Under the pieces are notes generated by a model. The model was not told the DNA's origin and made no database searches. It saw only the letters and a program-made list of their open reading frames with translations. A stretch of 64,000 bases of DNA from Liquidambar formosana (lineage: Eukaryota; Streptophyta; Magnoliopsida; Saxifragales; Altingiaceae). Positions 1 through 9,665 of the stretch are shown here, one piece after another. The position numbers and the translations under genes are program-made. Location of the stretch: contig CM077826.1 in assembly GCA_039720395.1 (NCBI GenBank), forward strand, positions 38,406,790-38,470,789. Direction: 5' to 3'. Numbering within the stretch: position 1 is the first letter of the stretch; each line of letters begins with the position of its first letter.

Positions 1-430
1 TAACTTAGCCTTTTAAGTTGGAAACTTAACATGGTACCAGAGCATGTCATTCCTAAGCCCGTTTTGCTTGTGAGCCCGTCTTTATTGTCCACGTGACAAG
101 CCCGAAATATACCACATCCCATATTGGTTCATCATAAATCTTAACATGGCTTCATATACCTGTTTGGACCCTCCACTTATTAACTTAGCCTTTTAAGTTG
201 GAAACTTAACATGGTACCAGAGCATGTCGTTCCTAACCCGTTTTGCTTGTGAGCCCGTCTTTATTGTCCACGTGACAAGCCCATTTCTATTTTGTTAGAC
301 CTGCACATGAAGGGGAGTGTTGAAAATATACCACATCCCATATCGATTAAATATCAAATTAAACATGTTTTCATATACCTGTTAGGACCCTCCACTTATT
401 AGCTTAAGCATTTAAGTTAGAAACTTAACA
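1..430 (+). mobile_element. Tandem TRIM (miniature LTR retrotransposon) array, cut by the window edge
   Basis: Three LTR-like units alternate with two short internal segments. The best LTR is 318-430 (113 bp), beginning TGTTGAAAAT and ending CTTAACA. The others end at 31 and 211. Each of the first two LTR ends is followed directly by TGGTACCAGAGC (32-43 and 212-223), a good match to the initiator-Met tRNA primer-binding site used by plant LTR elements. A purine run AGGGGAG (311-317) precedes the last LTR, as a polypurine tract should. The only complete internal segment is about 106 bp and has no coding capacity, which fits TRIM elements. The first internal segment is shortened and fused to the second LTR. 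The 3' flank, 431-593, holds nothing I recognise. Confidence 0.7.
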
Positions 431-3400
431 TGGTCTCATCTTCAGGAGAGTTCACTACGCGATTGGGAACCCTAACTTTTTTTGTATGATTTGGGAATAA
501 GGTACAATTAGTTATCAATCATATATTAAAGGATGACTCACAACCCATATATAGTGGGGTTATATAAGATATGGTCAGATCCAATAGGTCCATAACTATG
601 TTTTCTATAAGCCACTGGGGCAAGCTTAATGGTGAAGGCGGGTGGGGGAAAAGGGTAGGAGTAGGATAGGTTAGGGGTTCGAACCCCTCCCAATTTACCA
701 AAAAAAAAAAAAAAAGAACGGTAAAATACATGAAGCCCTTCTAATGTTTGGCTCATTTTCACGAAACCCCCCTCATAAAAACATTGTAGCAATGTATCCC
801 CTTATGTTTACACACTTTTTAATTTAGCCCACCGTTAAGAGCCGTCCAGCAAATCAAATGGAAGAAGTCGCGTGTTGGTTTTTAGGGCCATTTTTTTTCC
901 ACATTTACTATTTTTTCTTGCCAAAATGGTGCGTCCTAAGAAACTCACCCTGAAATTTCACCTCCTCTTGATATCTGCTCTTTCTATCGAAACTTTTCCC
1001 CTTCACCGTGGCAACCATAGCAACGCTTGTCCTCAAAGCTATTCAAATCGCAGTGGACATTCAATCTTCCGCAAAGGCTTGAAGACTCTATATATATCAA
1101 AGCTTTTCTCCATCGCAGCAGCTATTTTTAGCTCAAAGCTTGATCTCTTAAAGGTACGATCCCCTCTTTCTCCATCACTGTAGTGATCTTACAGTTTGAG
1201 TGGGGTTGAGTTGCATTAAGAACTCCAAAGCAACTACTATTTAGGTGCTTTACAAAACAATGAATTTGGCACCCTTGCAATTTCAACTTCTTATGGAAGG
1301 GCATTCCAGATCAATTCTAATTATGTGAACCAACTACCAAGCCTCAAGATAGTTGGCTATCTTCTTTATTTAGGCTTTAATCTTGAATATTCTAAAAAAA
1401 AAATTCACCATTCCAAGAATTTGATTGAAGTCATTTTTTCCAAATAAAATGATTTTACTGGGAACTTGATTTTAGTAAATCGAACTCATCGAATGACATA
1501 TTCTAATCAATATATGATAATAATATTAAAGATTGATCAATTTCTTGTGACTTAAGCTTTAAGAAGTAGAAGTTCTTTTTTGGTTTTTTGAATCATCCAA
1601 TGTATAGAGAAGGTGAAGAGTTGGACATACTAGATGATGATGGTTTTCGATGAGTTTCCGGTGACTCAACAGCAAGGTGTGCTCTGGTGAGTCAAAAACA
1701 ATCAATTGCAAGAACCCCAAGTAAAATCACCCTTAATGTCTCTCTGGGTGAAATCGTGGGGGTTAGTAAGGATAACAACAAGTCATGTGACAGGGATGGT
1801 GAGGGTTACATGGGTCTTTTCTTCTTTTCCGTTAACACCATTTGTTTTTATTTTCCCCAAAATTGTTGAGGAGGGAACATTGCTGCAATGTTTTTATTAA
1901 GGGAGTTTCGTAAAAACGAGCCAAACATTAATAGGGGGTGTGAACCCCGGAAATTAGGCCCACAAGGATTGAAAGAGAAAATACCAAATAGGTAGGTTTG
2001 AAAAAGAAAAAAGAGTCGCCACCTTATTTTTTAAAGGAAACAAAGAAAACCCTAAAAATAGTTTTGTTTTAAGAAAACAATTCAAATGACTCCATATTTA
2101 AAAAGGAAAGGCAAAAACCAAGTTTTTTGGAAACCAAAGAAAACTGGGGATTCGGAGGCTAAGTTATGACATGGGAAGGTTCTAGGCAAAGCCTATAGGC
2201 ACCCATGTCACCCTTTCGGTCTCTCAGTTTATTTGGGCTAAATTAAGATCTTTTCAACACACAAATCAGCAAGTATATCATCACAAAACAGCATGCATAT
2301 CAGATATTTCATTCATCCATCCATGCATAATAACAAACAGAAAATAAAGAAAAGAGAAAAGAAACCTAGGATACTTGGAGCCTAGAACGGACTTGAGCCT
2401 CACGAAAAGCGCCCACGTACCATGCAACGAAATACATGGATCAAAGTCCACGTAGTTCAGTCAGAACTAGGGTTAAATCCTAATATAAACCTATGGTAAA
2501 AACTCTAAGTATCCTGTCACACCCCATTTTTGTCACCTTAGCTAGGATATATTATTTCATATAGGATTTTGAGTCCTTTTCAAGTCTAGTTTTTTGCATT
2601 GAGTTTCTATAGCGTTGAATATCGTGTGTATGAATTTTGAAGTGATTTGGAGTTCATCTCGATAGTCAATAAGAACTTTTGCGACTTTAAGGGCATAATC
2701 GTCTTTTAAGTCGTATATTTTCCATTTGACCTTGAAATGAATCCCGAGTCATTCCCTCGAGTTCGTATGGTTATATAGAGTCTATATATAGGTTCAATTT
2801 CATGAATTAATGGTTTAAGATCAATTCGGCTCATAAGGGTTCGGGTTAGCTAAAAGACCCTTTCTTGGTTTGCTCCAATTGACTCATAAGACCCAACCAA
2901 TTTTCTCTCATTTAACTCCAATTGGGCTTTATTTACATCCTAGATATGTTTAGAATGATCGAATTTCAATTGGGAAAGCATTCAGTTCGACCTTGTGTAC
3001 AAACCCAGCTTAGCGACGGTGAGGAACTATGGTTAACCACCTTTGTAAGACCTAACCATGCACCCATGGTTAAGGATTTTTGTCCTAAAATACTTAAAAA
3101 TGTGTTCCCCTTCGAAACACGGTCGTTTTGGCTTTTATTTCATCAAAATCGAACTTAATTTGAGCATTTTAGGACTTCTACAGCGAGTAGGAGTCAAAAC
3201 CAGAGCGGAATTAGGAAGACCCTCGGGTAACCATCTGGGGCTGGACGGTCAGCCGTCCAAGCCCAGACGGCTAACTGTCCAGGCCTAGTTGTCACCCGAG
3301 GACTCCGTCTTTAACTCAACTTCTGACTCTTCTCTCCCTCTTTTGACGGTTTCCTCCGCCATTACAACTTGTTTTCTCTTAGGAGTGTGTAAGTTTGAGT

Positions 3401-4489
3401 TGTTTGAGCACCAAGAGAGTCTCTAATAGCCCTAGGATCATTGTTTAACGAATTAATCTTAGCCATTGGTTTAGGGGGTCAGTTCGCTATATAAAGGACA
3501 TGATATTTAGCACATAAGGGAAAGTTAATTGCACTTTACACTTAGAGAGAGAGGGAGCTACGAGTTTGGAGAGCTAGAAGGACATCAAGAGGAGGCTTAT
3601 GGCTTTATGATGTGTTATGAATGATTTTGAGATGGTTTATGGCTTTATATGCTTGATAATCCTTAGTTTGCTAGGGTTTTAAAAGTATTATTCTCCTTAT
3701 CCTCTTAAATCATGCATAGTTCATATGTCTAGATTGTTGTGATAATTGTCATGAGTTGATGTTTTTGTTAGTTAATATACATGATATGAATGATATTCAT
3801 GATGATTTGAGCATGTGTTAGAGTCGTTTCATAGGTTTTTATGCATAGTTGTGATATTAGGGTTTCAATAACCCTAAAATCACACAAGTCTTATACAGCA
3901 TGCTTAGCTTAACTTTGTGAGTTGTTTCTCATTATAGTCACTCTATATGTGCTGCATATAGTTGAATCATGCTAGGTTTGCATTCATATAGTAGACTTTA
4001 TAGGGTTTTTGGAGATATTATCCTTTTCTAAGGATAATTATCCTTTTCGTTGAGTGAGGTTTTGCATGAGAGTTTTCTGTGATGTGTTTAAGCATGAAAT
4101 CTCTTCCATTGTGTTCTAGGGTATATATTTTATGTAGGATATGTTGATTGCACCTTCCCATAATGACTTTTTTACGTGAAATTATCCTAGGATAGTTTTG
4201 CTTAAGAAAGCTCACCGTAGGAAGGCCTATTTTCATATTTTACATAAAATATCATCTTTTTGGTTAGAATGTGCTTAGTTATCATATTTATTGATATTGT
4301 TAGAGTCTCTCATGATTGTTAGAGTGTCTTTGGTAAGTTTTTATGCATGTTAGTTAGGTCGTTGCATGTAGGATTAAGTTAAGGTCCTTAGTTATTCATT
4401 ATTCTTGTTGTTTGCATTATAAATGGATGATTTTAGGCCTTGTTAAGGTTCTGTCCAGATTGGTATATTGCTCTCACTACAAGAAAAAC

Positions 4490-4690
4490 GTTGATAGATT
4501 ATGCTTTTAAAATATAAAAAGATGACCTTTTTTGAAAAAACAGTCATCTTATAATTTTTAAGATAAAAAGATGACTCCTATTTAATATCAATCTAAAACT
4601 AGTCATCTTTCTAAGAACAAAGATGACAGGTTTTTAAAAACGGTCATTATTAGTATTGTAGTAGATGATCGGTTTTAAAAAAACCGTCAT
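4490..4690. repeat. 5' subterminal repeats of the CACTA element
   Basis: Several copies of (a)agatgac(t/c) and its reverse complement gtcatctt occur within 200 bp of the left end, many next to runs of T or A. In En/Spm elements such subterminal repeats bind the TNPA-type protein; that role is assumed from the family. Confidence 0.75.
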
Positions 4691-4739
4691 CTGTTGGGTT
4701 TCCAAAAAAAATAAAAACGAATACTCCCATATCATTATC

Positions 4740-4955
4740 CTCAGTTCACCCGATCCCACAATCAAGTTCTCTAAGTCCCCCCCCCCTCTTCTCTCTCTCG
4801 CTCTCTCCATCCCACGGTTTCTCCTAGATCCCTCACGCACCAGTCACCACATACAAACCTTGCTGCCGTCATCGCCTTCGCCTCTACCCTCACCGTTGCT
4901 GCTAATTCCCCTTGCTACTATCTCCCATCCCTGCCTTTGTCGTCTCCGTAGTCAG
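4740..4955 (+). pseudogene. Possible captured 5' leader / first exon inside the CACTA element
   Basis: This pyrimidine-rich stretch (C and CT runs at 4776-4810) reads like a plant 5' untranslated leader. It ends CAG|GTGGGT near 4955, a fair splice donor. A frame is open across it (4665-5048), but its composition is biased and I recognise no domain. It could be the captured start of the gene whose exon lies at 5604-5789, or unrelated filler. Confidence 0.3.
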
Positions 4956-5603
4956 GTGGGTTCAGTATTTTCTGAATTTGTTTTTTCTTTTTCTTTTTCT
5001 TTTTTACCACGAAATTTCTCTTCATACTCGTCTCTATTAGTTGCGTAAATTTGTAGGGTTTCTTTTCTAGGATTTGATTTTTAGGGTTTCAAGAATTAGG
5101 TTTTAATTATAGGGTTTCTCATCTATGGTTTAAGTTGTGGGTGTTTTTTCTGTAAATTTTGATGACTGGTTGTGTTAGGTTGTGTTGTGATACAAGTTTG
5201 GACGAGCTTGGAGCCTTTTAAGCTAAGTTGGGGATTTTTTTCTGTACGTTTTATTTTCTAGTGTGTACATTGTTCAGTTGGATAGCTAAATTCATATTGT
5301 GTTCTCTCTAATTAATCCACCTCTGGTGTGTACATTGTTCAGTTGGATAGCTGAATTCATATTGTATTCTCTCTAATTAATCCACCTCTTTCTATGTTAT
5401 GTCTACAAATTACTAAAGGAACACATTGAAATTTATATGGAGAAGATGGGTTTTGTCGTTGGGTGTTTGAATTTTTTTAATTTGTTGCTGTGATTGTGAT
5501 GATGATGATCTGGTTCAATCTCAGAGGGTGGTATTGCCAATAGAAATTGTTTACTTTTAGGAATCAAAATTATTGTAGTTTGATCATTTGGATTCTTCTG
5601 CAG

Positions 5604-5789
5604 AATGTAAAGCCTTTGTCTGATGAGTTTGTCAATGCGCTTCGAACGGCCTATGAATGATACACTAACTATCTGGATGCATTTGGGCCTGATGAGGTCC
5701 GTCTGCGAAAGAAAGTGGATACAGAGTTGGGAACGAAGATGATTCACTTGAAGATGAGGTGTAGTGGCATTGGTTCCGAATGGGGAAAG
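5604..5789 (+). pseudogene. Captured exon of an unidentified plant protein
   Basis: This 62-codon exon-like block is bounded by an acceptor (ctgcag, to 5603) and a donor (AAG|gtatt, 5790). It reads as good protein, including FGPDEVRLRKKV and GTKMIHLKMRCSGIGSEWGK, but has one in-frame TGA at 5658-5660. The wording looks like a conserved plant protein, but I cannot place the family with confidence. The stop codon argues that the copy is non-functional. Confidence 0.5.
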
Positions 5790-6910
5790 GTATTATTTAT
5801 TTATTTTTATTTTTGGCGTGTTGCTTAGTCCTTACATTTCTTACTGCACTCTTCCAACTAAATAGCAGTTTTCAAGCTTTGATAGTAGGGGACTATTTTC
5901 TTCATATCTTACAAATATGTGTGTGCTTGTGTGGGCATAAGGTGCTTACATGTTGAGGACACTTAATGAATTTAATGAAGATAGTTATAATCATGTACTT
6001 CTCTGATAGACAGACATGAAAATGAACAAGCATAGTTATGTCAGATTTTACATGTGATTAACTTTCTTCCATCTTTCTTGCTCTTTACATGTTGCACATT
6101 CACAACACTTTTCTGTCCATTTGGACTGGCTCAAGAATATTTGTGAGCCAAAGATTAACCTGTGTAGAAAGTTTTCTATCATCAAATCTGTAACCTGTGG
6201 CTCCTTCCTCTTTTACTTTAGACATTTTTTTTTTGTAATGGGGCTTACCATGAAAAACGATGTTTTCAGCCTCCAGTTGCTATGGTGAGAGAACTTCTGA
6301 CAAATGGTAACCTCAAATAAATATTTTTTAAAACATTAACGTCAATCCACTTATAATGCCAATATGTTCTGTACCCCTGTAAATGAATGCCAAGTTTATT
6401 GTTTAATTCCTTTAAAACATTAACGTCAATCTACAAAACGATGTTTTGGCGCTTGAAGTCACACAGTATGTAGTAGAATTTGATGTTCTAGCTAGTCTTT
6501 ATAGAGGAGAGCTTTAATTATATCTAGGTACAAAAACATTAGAATTTTGATTTTAGGACCTGATCAGACTATTATTGCTTCAGCCGCATTAAACTTCTCA
6601 CTCGTTTATATATGTTTTTTCATTTTCTGTTGTCAAGTTTACGGGAAACTTTTCAGATTGTTTTTGGTTAATTTTCAAATGATATATGATCATCCTATTA
6701 GCAAATCAGTTCTACGCTTTTGATTGTCACCCAAATTCAAAATGGAATTAGCCATTTAAACAACTGAGCTAAAGGCTGGCACTCATGTGTTTGCTATTTA
6801 TGGTCAGTTCTTTGATTTCCATGTCTAAATTGGTGGGCCTCATTTCTTGATTGTGTACTAGGATGACCTAACTTTCACATTTTGTACATATTCTGGCACA
6901 TTTCTTCTAG

Positions 6911-7542
6911 GTGACAATTTCTTTAAAAGTGCAAGCTACACAATAGAAGCCCTTTGTGCTGCACCTTTTACAGAAGCAAAGGAGAATCTTATAGCAATGG
7001 AGGTTGAAATTCTCACAAAAAGGGTGGAACTCTTGAAGTTTGAAGCTGAATACATAGAAGTTTAGTTTTTAAAATAAGCAATACATGTTGCCTATATAAA
7101 TACCTTTCATTTTGCTTATATCAATGTTGACTGTGGACAGGTCCTAACACAATTTACCGAGATGACAAGTAGATATGCACAAGAAATGCAAGAGGTGAGT
7201 TTTAACAATTTAAAGTGTAGTGCTCGAACTTCAATTGGGATGATGAGGTTGGTGTTTATTGATGGTTTCCGAAATACATTCCGATTTTGTTCTTTGACCC
7301 TTATTTTATGTTGGTTTTGTAGATTGATGAGCTTCTTAAGCAAAGGAATGAAATCCATGCTTCATACACAACTGTTCCATCAATGAAATGGAAGTATAAG
7401 TAGAAGCAAAATTAGGGGTTCCTTCAAGGAGGCCAAAGAAGATGGCCAACTGAGAGATAAGAAGCCGACGACAAGGGACAGGCCAAAGAAGAAGAAATGG
7501 TTTAATACTCACTTAAAAGTGGATAAGAGGAAGCCTTGTTGA
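6911..7542 (+). pseudogene. Captured 3' end of a DnaJ (ARG1/ARL1-type) chaperone gene
   Basis: Three consecutive exons with their introns are recognisable: 6911-7059, 7141-7194 and 7323-7542. They encode NFFKSASYTIEALCA, FTEMTSRYAQEMQE and IDELLKQRNEIHASYTTVP. The last is followed, after a frameshift near 7395-7402, by the basic tail ending KKKKWFNTHLKVDKRKPC and a stop. This order matches the C-terminal coiled-coil and tail of the DnaJ proteins related to ALTERED RESPONSE TO GRAVITY 1 (dnaJ15/16 group), from memory of the family. The J-domain itself is absent. Retained introns show that genomic DNA rather than mRNA was captured. The frameshift means it cannot make the original tail. Confidence 0.7.
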
Positions 7543-7719
7543 TGGTGAGAATTGTGACATAACCTTTTTTTGTTAACATTTTGTTTTCCCATGTCAGACA
7601 AAAAGTTAATTCTACTTATCTTTAGGATAGCTGTCTCTTTGAATGATGTCTAGAAAACTTAACCAGCTATGCTTAATTTGATGAGTCTACTCTGTCTGCA
7701 CTCATATTTTTGTTGCAGT

Positions 7720-7840
7720 GGTTTGGCATTTGTGCAAGCAAAATATGGGAGGAAGCAATTCCTGCACCAGGCTATATTCATCGCTGATGAAGTGGAGCTG
7801 ATTGTTGTGGTGGAATGGTTCCATTACTCTAGCATGTAAA
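7720..7840 (+). pseudogene. Short exon-like block after the DnaJ fragment
   Basis: After gttgcag at about 7714-7720 the sequence reads LAFVQAKYGRKQFLHQAIF and on to about 7830. It is protein-like, but too short to assign. It may be a fourth captured fragment or belong to the gene sampled at 5604-5789. Confidence 0.3.
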
Positions 7841-8466
7841 GGGTTACAGCTCATTATTATAGTAAAATTCTTTCCTTTATTTTCTGTTGTCTCGATTATT
7901 CTCTTGTTCTTTTCCCTGAATTCCTAGCAATGAGAAATCATACCTGTAAATTGTTTAATTTATTCACGAAGCTCCTTTCATCAACTCTTTGATTGGGATC
8001 TATTCTTGGGTTTAGAATAAGATTTTAAAATGGTAGATGCTTCCTAGGCAGGACAACTTTGCTCATCCCCACTTGAGTTGTCGGGGGAAGTATTGGTTGG
8101 CGATTGGACCACACTTTCATGAAAATGTTGGGGCTTAATTAATTGAGTTAGAAGATCCTAGGCAAAGTTTTGCAATTTTTTATATTTATTATTATATTTT
8201 TCTCTATTCCAGTTCCTTCGTCTATCAATCATAGAGACAGTTGATGTTTATGTCAAAGTGCACTATGAACTGCTTGTGACATACAGTTTTACAAAAGGTT
8301 TTAGCTTTGTTTGGCTAAAAGATCTTAAGACTAGTTACATTGTTTATTGAAAGTTTTTCTGGAAACAGAGCAATGGAGAAATTGCCTATTGTGGGTTTGT
8401 TGCTATTGACACAACTGACTCTTTTGATAAATGACAGGAGATCGATGGGTAGGAGTATAGCTTACA

Positions 8467-8594
8467 GATCGTACCAAGATGTAAACAAAAAAGATCATAC
8501 CAAGATTGTACCAAGATCGTACCAAGATGGTACCAAGAAGAAGCTTATTAAGAAGCCAAGGACTGAAAAAGAAAAGAATGGTACCAAGATGTAA
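8467..8594 (+). repeat. Short degenerate repeats of 'accaagatcgt' type
   Basis: The unit (t)accaagat(c/g)gt occurs about seven times in 128 bp, partly in tandem, inside the CACTA element just before the MAP65-like fragment. I see no gene function. It looks like filler or slippage-derived sequence at the junction between captured segments. Confidence 0.6.
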
Positions 8595-8598
8595 ACAG

Positions 8599-8900
8599 GG
8601 GCAGATGCACGAAAAATTCTGCTAAAAGCCGGTAGGATGAAGGAAATTGCTTTGAAGAAGCAAGCTAAGCTTGAAGAGATATTTGTCCGTGCTCACATTG
8701 AAGTAGAACCAGAGGCTGCTTGAGAGAAAATAATGGCATTGATTGATTCTAGGTATGTTAAGCCTTCTGAGTTATTGGCTGACATGGACAATTAAATAGT
8801 GAAAGCAAAAGAAGAGGCTCTCAGCAGAAAAGATATATTGGACAAGGTCGAGAAATGGATGTCAGCTTGTAAAGAAGAGAGTTGGCTTGAAGACTATAAT
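8599..8900 (+). pseudogene. Captured fragment of a MAP65 microtubule-associated protein gene
   Basis: Following an acceptor-like aaacag (to 8598), about 100 codons read in one frame. They include LKAGRMKEIALKKQAKLEE and IFVRAHIEVEPEAA, and end with [20 protein letters not shown] and EDYN. This is the conserved segment of plant MAP65 (Ase1/PRC1 family) microtubule cross-linkers, around the [10 protein letters not shown]...KVEKW motif. Two in-frame stops, TGA at 8721-8723 and TAA at 8793-8795 (the latter where the family normally has Gln), make it a pseudogene fragment. It lies beside the DnaJ fragment although the families are unrelated, which is typical of transposon gene capture. Confidence 0.75.
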
Positions 8901-8901
8901 T

Positions 8902-9165
8902 GGTGGAATTCATTGCACATTTCTTCTTTCATTTTATATTGAGAATTGAATTGTGAGTATTTAAGTAATTTGTTTAAACAGGTGAAATTCATTGCCCATT
9001 TCTTCTTTCATTTTATATTGAGAATTGAATTGTGAGTATTTGAGTAATTTGTTTAAACAGGTGAAATTCAGTGCCCATTTCTTCTTTAACTTTATATTGA
9101 GAATTAAATTGTGAGTATTTGAGTAATTTGTTTAAACAGGTGAAATTCATTGCCTATTTCTTCTT
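8902..9165 (+). repeat. 79-bp tandem repeat, about 3.3 copies
   Basis: Units begin ggtg(g/a)aattc at 8902, 8981, 9060 and 9139, an exact 79-bp period with few substitutions. Each unit ends tttgtttaaacag|g, which resembles a splice acceptor, so the array directly after the MAP65-like exon may be an amplified intron end. Confidence 0.85.
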
Positions 9166-9383
9166 GACTTCGTCTAGAACACACCTCTTCTTGGTTGGAT
9201 TGGATTTCTACTAACATCTTGGGAAAGGGAATATTACATATGGTTATTTAGGGCTCTCTCTCTCAGCCCCGTTAAGCCCTTATTTGGCAAATTATAGTGG
9301 GTAGGACAAGACAGGTTTACAGGTTGCTAATGGTATATGACAAATTCTTTGTATGTATATATATATATAATAAAAAAATATCT

Positions 9384-9665
9384 ATTCATAAGATGACTGT
9401 TTTTAACAGTCATCTTAACACTAATAGATGACTTTTTTTAACAGTCATCTTAACACCAATAGATGACCTTTTTTAATAGTCATCTTAAAGCCAATAGATG
9501 ACTGTTTTGAGATAAAAACAATCATCTTAAAAGCCAATAATGACTGTTAAAAACAGTCATCTTTTGTAGTGATAATAGATGACGGCTCTAAAGATGACCC
9601 TTTTTGCCCGAAACAAAGATGACTGTTTTTTTAAAAGATGACCGTTAAAAACGGTCATCTATCAA
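9384..9665. repeat. 3' subterminal palindromic repeats of the CACTA element
   Basis: At least seven copies of agatgac(t)gttttta and its reverse complement alternate, several as near-perfect short palindromes (for example 9391-9417). They mirror the left subterminal set. Confidence 0.8.

Noticed and set aside
676..685. B-box GGTTCGAACC suggested a tRNA gene
   Set aside because: No cloverleaf, anticodon arm or acceptor stem can be formed around it; poly-A and target duplication fit a SINE.
8902..9165. 79-bp repeats considered as a CRISPR-like array
   Set aside because: Units are contiguous with no unique spacers, inside a plant transposon.
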